Assembly (NCBI GenBank): GCA_010909165.1
Contig: VJWM01000063.1
Coordinates: 1,116,001 to 1,180,000 of the forward strand
Origin: Anthoceros angustus
Lineage: Eukaryota; Streptophyta; Anthocerotopsida; Anthocerotales; Anthocerotaceae
Reading direction: 5' to 3'
Length of the DNA: 64,000 nt
In this document: positions 21,571 through 35,975 of the stretch, piece by piece
How positions within the stretch are numbered: the stretch's first letter is position 1
Layout of the letters: each line of letters opens with the position of its first letter
The notes under the pieces: generated by a model
What the model was told of the DNA's origin: nothing
Database searches by the model: none
What the model saw: only the letters and a program-made list of their open reading frames with translations
Position numbers and translations under genes: made by a program

Positions 21571-22180
21571 TGTACGATTCAATCGGTACTGTGCCGAGGC
21601 GGACAATTGTGGGATGGGAGTTGTCTCACAGCTGAAGAACATGGAATAGCATAACCTTCATCATCCAAAGGCAATTCATCAACATCATTAAACATTTGCA
21701 TGAGGAAATCGACAGAAACGTAGAATATGCATCGGCTGTTTTAAATTTGAAACATGTAATGAATAAGCACAACCAAATCCCCTTATGAGGCAAATGATCA
21801 AATGGAACTCCATGACCACAAGAAGACCCACACGTGCGGCGCTCGAAAATGCCAACCCGTTATCATTTGTTTTGTACGATTCAATCGGTATTGTGCCGAG
21901 GCGGACAATTGTGGGATGGAAGTTGTCTCCCCGCTGAAGAACATGGAATACTATAACCTTTATCATCCAAAGGCAATTCATCAACATTATTAAACACCGG
22001 CCTGAGGAAATCGACAAAAACGTAGAATATGCGTTGGCTGTTTAAAAATTGAAACATGTAATAGATAAGCACAACCAAATCTCCTTATGAGGCAAATGAT
22101 CAAATGGAACCCCATGACCACTAGAAGACCCACATGCGCGGCGCTCGGAAATGCCAACCCGTTATCGTTTGTTTTGTTGT
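21571..22180. repeat. Tandem duplication, about 300-bp unit
   Basis: The unit starting TGTACGATTCAATCGGTA at about 21571 is repeated from about 21872. Both halves contain GAGGCGGACAATTGTGGGAT and end near GCCAACCCGTTATC. The minus-strand frame reads NVDELPLDD in both but is broken. It probably belongs to the retroelement below; I could not assign a domain. Confidence 0.6.
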
Positions 22181-23225
22181 CATCCACCAAGAACAACATC
22201 AGATACATCAACAAAAGTACGACCAATTGCAATAGATTCAGCCTCGTGAGTCTCCGTCGAAGTCAGAATTGACCTCGACACGTTCATTCTTATCGGCATA
22301 ATTCTATTCATTTTTACAACTCTTCAATTGTTAATGCAGTTCCTCAACAAACAATTTGTCTCATAAAATGCCAGTACTAACGTTCGTTGAAATCACCCCA
22401 AAACTTGGTCTTGGTGGAGGTGGTGACTTGGTGGTGGACATGAATTTTGTTTGGCATTGGAGGATGGTGTTTTGTAGGTTCCTGAGAATATTTTGTTACA
22501 AGTTTGTATGGTAGTGCTTCTCGTGGATTCTTTAGCTAAATATTGTGTACAGCTCTCATAAGATTCCTTTGTTGGATCCTTGTTTGTAAGGCCTTTTGAC
22601 CCTATGAATTCATGAGTTCTCATTTTGCACGAAAAAAGAATCACCCCAAAACAAAATTTGTGGTTCCACAAACAACCCAAATATCAAGTGTTCTACAAAT
22701 TATTTCCTTGGACACATTTCTAAAATAGGTATCCCTCAAACCTTCTAAACCATATAGAAGCTTAAAAAATGAAATATCTTTACATAAGTAACCTCAAAAG
22801 AGAAATATGATCTCGATATACGTTTGTATCTCAAAAACTTCAAGCTAAGACACATGGTTTAGACGTACTTTAGAGACCTTCCAACAAACAATCAACCTAA
22901 GACACATGGTTTAGACGTACCTTAGAGACCTTCCAACTAACAATTAACTCAAGACACATGGTTTAGACGTACCTTAGAGACTTGTTAGATACCATGTTAA
23001 AATATCTAGATATATATAACACAAATCAAATTATTTAACCCAAATAATAACAGCATATAAAATACACCTCAAAGTGCTCAGGATTAGACTCACTTGTGTA
23101 CAACCTTAAGAGCTCTTGTATAGGAAGGAGAGCCTACATCCTAATGTACTATCCTATTTGCATAGGTACTTAACATATAAATTACGAACCCTAAAACCTA
23201 TCTAGACTACCTAATATAGTCGAAA
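22181..23225 (-). mobile_element. AT-rich LTR-retrotransposon remnant (copia-like)
   Basis: In minus orientation an LTR-like block (about 23220 down to 22995) ends in TTTTAACA and is followed by TGGTATCTAACA. This closely resembles the TGGTATCAGAGC initiator-tRNA primer site after plant copia LTRs. Below it, at about 22853-22985, a 57-bp unit with GACACATGGTTTAGACGTAC occurs three times. I found no intact gag, integrase or reverse transcriptase frame. The other LTR was not found. Confidence 0.45.
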
Positions 23226-23411
23226 GTCGTGCATAAATCGGAGGGACGGGTGCTGACAGTCGCCACAAATCCGCAGAGTTTTGGCAACGATTATGGGAGT
23301 TCCCTCGGGTGTGTTGTTTGGGGCATCTATGTCCACAAAAAGACACTTCCCAGTCTATCAACAGATATGGCCGCCGGTGACGAGCCCGAATGTGGTACAG
23401 ATCCTTGTTTC

Positions 23412-23975
23412 TCATTTTTGGTAAATACTTCTCCCAGACTTGATGGAAGACCACATGAAGGTATCCGGTTTGACAACCACGTTAAACACATCCATCGCGT
23501 CTTGCAACCTGCCATGAGCAGCATACATCCGCAAGATATGGTTGCACAGGAACGTGTCCGACTGGTACCCCCTTTGCACCGTGAAAGCATGGACGCGGCG
23601 ACCCAGAGGAAGATTCTTCTCCACTACACATCTCTTTAGTACATCATAAAAGAGACAGTCGGAAATGCAAGAGTCTGTCTGCACCCAAATTCCCAAAGCC
23701 TCAACAGCCTCAGTAAGATGACCCTCACGACATAGCTCGCTCACAATAGTTGGATTTCTTGCTGAGGTGCTGCACCTCGTGGCTTGGTTCCTACAAGTCA
23801 GATAGGCGGGATCTCTTGCTGAAATTCCTGTTAGCCCACCACTTTGTTGGGTCCACAACGAATCCTGATGCCCTCGCCTCGACTCAATTCCAACGCTCCA
23901 GACAGCCATGCCCCGCAGGAGCGCACTCTCAGAACCTATTGTCTCTGACCAGTCGCTAAGCGGTGAATCACGCAC
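23412..23975 (-). pseudogene. Truncated pentatricopeptide repeat (PLS-type) gene
   Basis: An open frame of 187 residues. Its second half is typical of organelle RNA-editing PPR proteins: ISDCLFYDVLKRC, LGRRVHAFTVQRGYQSDTF, LCNHILRMYAAHGRLQDAMD and VFNVVVKPDTFMWSSI. It stops after about three repeats. The coding sequence then ends, and about 200 bp further on the LTR remnant begins. A full gene would have ten or more repeats plus E/DYW domains, so this is a 5' fragment. Confidence 0.75.
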
Positions 23976-24282
23976 AGGAGCTTGGACGAGCAGCGGTTGC
24001 GGCTAACGACTGCTGGCTTAATAAAATCGATATTACACAAGCATCACGGCCAACAAGCTGGCCAAGACTGTCTTCAGTGGACTAGAACCACAACCTTCCA
24101 AGCAGCTAACATGAAATTGAGCTGAAGTGCGAGGAATTTGCACTCGCACTCTGCCAATCTGGGAGCCTTTGCAAACCTTTGAATGCACTGGGTTCAATTC
24201 AAACACTGCAGTCCCAGTATAAGTATAATATAGTACACAGCTATTGCACAAGAAACGAGGTGCAGGCACCGGTGGCCAGGAC

Positions 24283-28430
<4,148 letters not shown>

Positions 28431-28807
28431 TGTCCCACTCCCGAGGCCTCCCTGCCTTCACTCACCTCGAAATCACGTTCTAACGCCCAACATTCCTCTT
28501 TCAGCTGACCTTATCCCTCGACAGTCCCTTATCCAGTATCCAGTTTGCTGTCCACCGAAACGGTAGCTGCTTCAAGTCTTCAGGCATATATGTTCCTACG
28601 ACTCGCACCATCAATGCGGGCGTTCCAGCCGTGACGCTCCGAGCCAGTATTGCAGATCCATGTGGACAAGACCAGGAAGGAGACTCAGCATTCTGCATCT
28701 GTCTGTCTAAGGAATATGAAGTACTGCAATCGGATTTGCTCTTTATTATTTGGTTTTAGTGGTAGTATGACATTGGGAGCTTCCGCGCTCACTGGTCTTG
28801 CAACAGG

Positions 28808-31305
28808 TCAAGGGTTGGCGTTGCTGGAGTGAGGGTACCTTCCCAAGGAGTTCCAGAATATGTACTCCCCAGACACAACCTGCAGGGCGGCAGAGATTTG
28901 AGAGATGGATACAAGTATGAGAGCAACCGTCTACTTTTTGATTGAAACACAGACCTGTGAGAAGCACTCTGTTGTGACCTTGGTTGCGGGATATACAGTG
29001 ACCTGCACAAATGGACATACAGTAATGGTTAAGCAAGCTTCTGCAGGGAGTTGCTGGCCTTTGATGATGAACACTAGGAAAAGTATGTCAATAGTAGTTT
29101 GGTCTCTTACAGCTTTGGGATCGATTGATAAGCCAGATACGGTGCCACCAACCAGTTTCAGAGAAGCCTGGGCACGAAGTAAGCAGCCAACCATCATGAT
29201 GGGAACGAGTAACATCCCTGACGAGAGCCAAAGAGGTGATGCAAAAGGAGGAGCAGAAGAAGAATCCAAGACACGGAGAGAGACCTACTTTGGCATAGCT
29301 GTAGGCATCCCAGGTGAATGCATCTTCCCATTGAGCTACAGACAGACCCGTGTCACCCTTCTCCGAGTTGCCGTCATAATAGTCTCCAGCTCTTTCCACG
29401 TTCTTCACTTCGGCCTCCTCCTCGGGGTACAAGGCTGTTTTGTCAGAATTATTCAAATTCTCTGTGCCTGACGTGGGAGCAAATTTGATGGTGCCTGGAA
29501 AGGAGACTTCGGTGGCCTTTGAGAAAATGCTGCGGGTGCTGGCAGCTATCCTCCACTCAATTAAGTGGTCCGTTGTGATGAACGTGCCAGAGGAAGGTGT
29601 TCCATCAATGCTAAGAATCTTCCGTCTGGGGAAAGGCAATGACAAGGTGCAGTACTCCAATACCATGGGAGCTTTGTAGCCTTCTGTAAGCTTCATCCTA
29701 ATTAGAAAAGCTCCTTCATCATCCGATACCATGGACAGTTGATAGAACCCTTGGAGAGGAAGCTGCATAGCGGCAGGCAAGCCTTGATACCGTGCAAGCA
29801 GAAAGTTTCCCAAAGGTGGAGAGAAGGTTACCCTGTGTTTTTCGGAAACATGCTCTGTTGCCTGTGCACAAGGATGAAAGCTGAGGGCATCTGCACATGG
29901 ATTTCGGCATGAAACATGGACTGTCACCTCAGGTAGCCCTTCTAAATCTGCCCTGCACAGAATCTGCCCTCCAAGGGTAATCACATCTGCAACATCATCT
30001 CGGTCATACAAGGCAGCAGTCATTATTTCATGAACTGCAAACACCAGCTTCGGTTTTCCTCTGAATAGATAGGGTTTCCACGCTGGTTGTTTCTGTTCAG
30101 CCGGTGGGACATCCATGGCAGAGAAACCATTGGTTCGTATGGCATTTAGGTTTGCTACATTAAGATCCAAAGGAGTTCCTGCAGCAAACAGAATGACCTC
30201 ATGAAACAACCATCACGCTAGTATAGCAATCTCCAGTGACCACAATCATAATCCACCACTTACCAAAAGGCATGGCACCGCTGATGAACTTCCTAACAGC
30301 CTCCTTGTTTGCCGATTTAGCTATCTTGCCTTGTGCCCCGGTTATGACAGATGTTGCTTGTCCAGCAGCAGCTGCTACTGCTGAAGCGGCTGCTGTCACA
30401 GGTGCTGCAACTGGTTTGGCGCGCGAGGCTATACCTGCTGCAATACCTATGCCTCCAGCTAAACTGTCAAGTAAAGTTGCTGGAGGATTGATATGCATAT
30501 CTGGTTCTGCCACTTCCCCAGTGACAACATCACCGATTGCATAAGCCACTGCAAAGGCCCTGAGAATCAAATATTAGACCCGAAAAATGAGGATGGTGTG
30601 CATCATACAGTGGCAACTGTGACTACCATCATCAAAGCCACCACCAACACGCTAACATCAAAGGACGACACCAAAAACCATGCTCACCCTGTAATGCACG
30701 GCATGCCGAGCATCATGGATGAAAGATTGTTTCCACCATCTTGTACAAAATGATGTGGACCACCACAATCATGCCTCCTGCAGCGATCCTCATAAGCAGC
30801 CAACTGACGTGGTTCGACGAGTGGCAATACCAGTATCTGGTACTGACCTTTCGAATGCAACACCAGAGGCCACAGCAGAGAGGGAACATCCTTTTCTCCT
30901 GTCTTCAGCTCAAGGCTGATTATGTGCCTGGTGATGGGCTCATCCACCCACGAATCTGTGCCCTCAACTGACCAAGATTCTCGAATTGCACTCGACTGGA
31001 TGGACCCTTCCCTGAGGCATCCAGGATGAGGAACAGAGCAGATCCGAAGTTCCAGGCAAATGAGGGAAGGCTGAGCAGCTCACCTCGCTTTCCGCTCTGC
31101 TATCAGCTCCGCAATTTGCACATCGGACGGCAAAGCACGGGCACTTGTCTGGGGGTCTCGAGAGTCCGTACCCCTGGACTCGCTGCAAGCTCGTTGCCAT
31201 TGTCTCTCCACTGTAGGAAACCGCCTGCCACGATTCCATCAAGTCGCTGAAGATCAGCACCCCACCCAACAGAGCACCATGCACCAGGACCATCCCTCCC
31301 GGCAT
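28808..31305 (-). CDS. AP5M1: AP-5 complex subunit mu, 7 exons, N-terminal frame unresolved
   Basis: Medium subunit of the AP-5 adaptor, which acts in late endosome and lysosome/vacuole retrieval. Minus-strand exons are about 31305-31084, 31011-30688, 30559-30264, 30178-29289, 29167-29111, 29002-28955 and 28879-28808. Exons 2-7 stay in frame and match the plant family: VDEPITRHIISLELK, LPLVEPRQLAAY, FISGAMPFGTPLDL, KQPAWKPYLFRGKP, CRADLEGLPEVTVHVS, FSPPLGNFLLARYQG, GFYQLSMVSDDEGAF, PFPRRKILSIDGTPS, ending SGEYIFWNSLG. Exon 1 has the expected MPGG start and, further on, RRFPTVERQWQRAC in the right frame. These lie in different frames, with breaks between about 31227 and 31245. That is a sequence error, an unrecognised intron or a damaged start. 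Confidence 0.85.
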
Positions 31306-33091
31306 TACCTGGAGAAGAAAACATTGGAATTCGACTTGAGGATCCAGATCGCCCTGATGCTGCACCCGCGCATGCTCCCAAACTCTCCTCTTCTGCTCCT
31401 AGAAGCTGCTACACCATTACACCACCACCGGCTACTACCTCCCTGAAGATTCCAGAGGTCTCGCCTTTCGTGGGTGCTCGGCCAACACTATTCCGCCTCC
31501 AGGCAGCTACAAAATGGATATGACATCGATGTAAAGATCTTCACCCTCGACCGGCTCCTGGATCGATTTCGGTGGCCTTCGAGGGCTACGTGTCTTTCAT
31601 GTCCGGAGCAGTTTCACAAGGATCCCTCCTCCGACATTCAGTCCACAGATGAGTATAGTTTCTACATTCAGTCCACAGATGGGTATAGTTTCTACCTCTG
31701 CCTTGTAAAACAAAATTTCCTGTCAGCACTGCACCTGGTCAGCTGCCTCCATCCACCGATCCTCGCAACTCCTTGATGTGAAAAGCGAGCTTATTTCTTC
31801 AACAGCAAGCATGGGAGGTGTTGGAAGAATCACGAGCTTTTGCGTCGTGCTGTATGTCATCAGCAATTTTGCCTACGATCCATCGTCCAACAGGTTCTTG
31901 GTACATATCCTGGCAGCCATTGATCTGCACTGTAAAACGCGATCTTCAAGAAGTGCAGTCTCGTCATAGAGCTGTGGCGTGATCTGAGGAACATTACCCT
32001 ATGACTCAAATCATATGCAGTTTGGACCATTCAGTCTGTCTTCTCATAGTTTGCAATGCTCCCTGCGTCCCTCTCCATCTCACACTCCAACTCCGTTCTC
32101 TTCTGAGGTGTAGTAGATAGAAATCCAGGATTGTCATTCTTCACTTCACCTCAAGCCCCGTTCAGGGCTTGCGTTTCTGCTTGCTGCAGGACAGACCGTT
32201 TTTCAATCGTGAGACAGGGATGGCTTAAGCTTCAAGATCTGGAATTGATTCAGGCATGACCACCGAGATCCAATCCTTACGCATCCTTCGAAACGGTGCT
32301 TCTCAAGCAGAGTAGGGCTACAAGTGCGGCTAGTTCATAGACAAAGCAGCCAACCAGATTTCTAGATTTCGCATGAACCTAGCACCAGCATGAACCTGGG
32401 CAGATCCATGTACCAGATCTCCAGAAGCCTCGTGGATCGTGAGACTGTGTAGACTTGCAGGAATCCGGCTGCCTCGGTTGCATCTCATGCTGCCTCGGGC
32501 TAAAACACGGTGCTAATCCATGGCTTAACATGCTCTAATCCAGCCGGACGCATTCCAGGTGCAGGTGGCAGGGTGGACTGATCACTGGACCGACCAGAGT
32601 CGAGGATACGAGGAGTCGAGGAGCCACCTGGTTCACGTTGTGTGCCAACACGCGTCGCCCCGACAAACAAGCTTCCCTCTACTCGACTGGTGATGCGGCC
32701 GGGCGTAACTGGTTGTCTTCTGGGCCCGTTTTGAGGTTACGCAAGGCAGCATCTGTCTGTTCCTGCAACTGGAGAGACATTTTGAATCTTTCTTGCGGCC
32801 ATTCACAGTTGGGCGCATCTGAACTTAGGTTTACCAGCTGTCAGCTTGATTGCACAATCAGAAGAGCAGGAAGGGCAGGGCGGCAAGGTCCCTCATTCTG
32901 GTGGGCTCGTTGGAGATGCTGAAAAAGAGGTGAGCTCCACTGCTTGCTGTTCAAAGCTTTCCACCCCAACCTGGAGTGGCTCTAGGTTATGGTGCAGGAG
33001 CCATGCATCAGGGGGTGAAATGAGGAGGAAAGGACAGCAACATCTTCAGCAAGGTCCCTATGCCATGTGCTGAGGCAAGTTAGGAATCGAA
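31306..33091. other. Intergenic region, no gene recognised
   Basis: The only repeat I see is a direct repeat of TACATTCAGTCCACAGATG- type sequence around 31630-31690. Open frames show no homology. The last part is probably the 5' UTR and promoter of the KIAA0930-like gene. Confidence 0.4.
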
Positions 33092-34282
33092 ATGGCAACA
33101 GGTCATCAGGCGGGAGATTCATCAGGAGGGCAGGTACCTTCCAGGAATGAGCTGCTGGCGATAATTCGAAAGAATTCGTCCATTCTTGGGCGGGCACCTC
33201 TGGGGGGAGGAGCGGAAGAAGAGCATGCGGATTCTTGGTTCTGGCGGGAGATTCTGGACATGTACTTTGTGCGGGGCTTTGCAGAGAAAAAAACACCTCA
33301 TGACGATGATCTGCTCTACTTCGTGCGCATCACTGACGATGACCTGGTGATTGTAAGTGAGAGAGAGGAGCAGTCTGGGGAGCCCTATTTCGTGCGCCGC
33401 TTTGCTCCTGAACTGAACAAGGTGATTGGGTCGAGTGCCTGGGAAGTGGACTGGTGCCGATCGGTGTATCTGAACCTCATTCAGCATACAACGTACTCGC
33501 TCACAGTAGCTATTTGCAACAGGGAGGTGCTTCAGGCTCACCATCGTGCAACAGGGGCGCCCTTGACCCCCGTGTACAAGGTCACCAAGACGGTCTACGC
33601 TTCCCCAACTCGCACAACCTTCCAGTCTGACAACTCCAAGGCCTCGGAGACGTCCTCCTCCTATCCTGACATATGTTTCTCTGTTGATGATTTTGCAAAC
33701 ACGTTCGAGGCAGTGGTGCTCTCAGAGACTGATCAGTGCTTCTGTGTCCTGCTGGATGCCTGCGGTGGAGCTGCTCTTCCCCTCCCCCGAGAAGGAGATG
33801 ACGTCAGGACTGGAGTGGATATACGTCTGCCAGGTGAAGAAGCAGCCCCTGGACCTCGCTCCTCCAAAGTCACCTTGTTCTCCGGCTTCGTCAGCTACTC
33901 CATGGTGAACTCAGCTTTCGAGAATGGCCGGCCCAAGTTCGCAGGCTTGCATCTCGGAGGCTCCTCCTCCAGGTCCGAGAGGCTGATCATGAGGGGTCCT
34001 GGTGGAAGGGGGGAAGTGGACTTGGCGGTCTCCAGTGTTCCTGCGGAGGACGATGGCAGGGCCCCAGGAGTTCCACCATCTCCCACCAAACCTGGCGTCA
34101 AGCCAGGCCTGGGCACCGTAGTCTGGAAGGCAGCCATGGCGGCTTCCTCAATTGCAAAAAATGTAGTGAATGGTGGAAGGCACGAACTGGGCTCTCCAGG
34201 TTCTCCAGTTCCCCTCCGTTGCTGCCTCATGTCCCTGTCCCTCCCTTGGAACTCCTTGGCTCATGACCTCTTATTCAAATAG
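33092..34282 (+). CDS. KIAA0930-like protein, intronless
   Basis: A 396-residue member of the KIAA0930 (C22orf9) family, whose function is unknown. Matches along the length are FWREILDMYFVRGFAEKK, DDDLLYFVRITDD, EVDWCRSVYLNLIQHT, VYASPTRTTF, SSSYPDICFSVDDFANTFEA, FSGFVSYSMVNSAFENG, MRGPGGRGEVDLAVS and the C-terminal PLRCCLMSLSLPWNSL, which lines up with the family's last conserved block. The start is supported by lack of homology upstream and by the position of the first conserved block at residue about 46. A serine/proline-rich linker (about 310-345) precedes the C-terminus. Both ends are conserved, so the gene looks complete. Confidence 0.85.
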   Translation: MATGHQAGDSSGGQVPSRNELLAIIRKNSSILGRAPLGGGAEEEHADSWFWREILDMYFVRGFAEKKTPHDDDLLYFVRITDDDLVIVSEREEQSGEPYFVRRFAPELNKVIGSSAWEVDWCRSVYLNLIQHTTYSLTVAICNREVLQAHHRATGAPLTPVYKVTKTVYASPTRTTFQSDNSKASETSSSYPDICFSVDDFANTFEAVVLSETDQCFCVLLDACGGAALPLPREGDDVRTGVDIRLPGEEAAPGPRSSKVTLFSGFVSYSMVNSAFENGRPKFAGLHLGGSSSRSERLIMRGPGGRGEVDLAVSSVPAEDDGRAPGVPPSPTKPGVKPGLGTVVWKAAMAASSIAKNVVNGGRHELGSPGSPVPLRCCLMSLSLPWNSLAHDLLFK

Positions 34283-35975
34283 CTACCCACTCCTATTTCC
34301 TCATTCATCATCATCCTTCCTCCTCGTTCCTCTCCCTCTCCATCCCCAACTCCATCGAGTCCATACCCCCTATAATAGCGCGGGAAAGCTGCGCTAGCAG
34401 ATACTTTCAGCTCAAACCCAAATCATGCATCATACTACTAGTACCTAAATCAGGTTGCTGCTGGTTTCCGAGAATAGTGCCTTCTCCATCAAGAAAAGGG
34501 CATGGTTGTTTGTGGCCATGGTTTACATACAGTGTAGTTGTAGTTATCCCTGGCAACGTGCTTGTTTGCAAAGAGTCTTGCACACGCAGCGTGAATACCT
34601 ATACACATACGTTGAACCGAGCACGCCAGGGGTGCTGCCTGCCATTCCCGAACATCCCCATTGGCAAGCAGCGGATGAGGCATAAGGTGACGACATGCAT
34701 GGGTCACCCAGGAAGATATTGCAGTAAAAAACGAGAGAAAAGGAAAAACGGACATGGACAAAGCACGATTAGAACAAGCTGGTGGGCTTGGGAGGTGCCT
34801 CCCCAGACTGTGTGGCCCAGAGATTCCAAAGAGAAGGAGGAAGGGCAGCCTCGGGGTTTCACATTCCAAAGAGAAGGAAGGGCAACCTCGGGGTTTTACA
34901 AGAGTCAGTTGGGGATCGGCATCAACGACTGGTTCCAGATGAAGCCATGTGGGAGGGCAAGTGGGGTTTTGACTGGAACCATCCGCCTGCTTTCCCGCAG
35001 CGACGCACCTTCTGGTTGCCGGGAAGTATGGGTCAAACTGCACCCATTTCCGAACATTACACCCGAGTCCGATGCAGGCCGGAGATTAAAAAAAAAAGAC
35101 GACTGGCGCGAGATGGGCAAATAGCCCGGAAGGAGAGAAAGGAGCGGAATTTGAATAAGCAAGCTCCCGTCACGCAAGGCCACAGCCGGTAGAGGTGGGA
35201 GACTGGTTTAGGTTGTGACGACCCCACACCGGGACAGGACCGCCCATCCCTTGCCCCTCCCTTTGCCTTCCCCTGCCGCCCAGGAGTCGATCGGTCCTGG
35301 CCTGGCCCTGGCCTGGCCGGCACGGGCACTCCAGCAGCTGCAGATGAGCTGCTGTGGGTGGCGGGAAGTGGGCGACGCAGAATGCGCAGGCTATGTGGGT
35401 TTTGAATTTGTGAGCTAGCGTGGGCTGGCCGGGGCGGGCTCTGAGCGAGCGGGCTTGGGGTCGCGGCTCTTGTTTGCCTGGTGGGTCGCTGCGGGCTGGA
35501 GCTGATCGAGCTCGGAGGGCGGGGCAGGATTCGGGGGGCGAATTGCGGGGTCGCCTGGATGAATGCCAGCAGCTGGGGCAGCAGCTGGATCCGTCGCTGC
35601 GGGCACGGGCAATTTCGGGCTAGGTCTGCCGGGCTCGGATGGGTAGTGGCTGGGACGGAGGATGAGGCTGAGGAGATGCTGGGTTAGCAGATCGGGTGGC
35701 GCAGGGGCTGCATCGGCTGGTTTCACTGCTGCCTGCGGTTGTGGGTGGTGCTGCGGAAGAGCGAATTTTGTGGGTAGTTGTGTGGAGGTGCGGGAATTGG
35801 GAATCATCGGAGGAATTCATGGGAACAGGAGTGTTAGGTGAGGGTGATCTCCTGCGTGTGTAATTGCACCAGCTGAGGAGCATGAGTGGGGAGTGGTGGG
35901 CGATCGCTGCAACCCGGTTTGCGGAGCTGGGGTTTAGGATCTGGCAGAGGGCAGTGTCGTGACAGGGGGTCGGAG
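34283..35975 (+). other. Intergenic and promoter region, GC-rich towards the PSI1-like gene
   Basis: No gene recognised. A short repeat (ATTCCAAAGAGAAGG, followed by a CCTCGGGGTTT motif) occurs twice at about 34825-34895. From 35.4 kb the sequence is G-rich on the plus strand, which opens long spurious frames on both strands. Confidence 0.4.

Noticed and set aside
21688-22232. Reverse transcriptase or RNase H frame in the AT-rich block
   Set aside because: No YxDD or DDE-type motif could be read; only the LTR/primer-site resemblance supports a retroelement.
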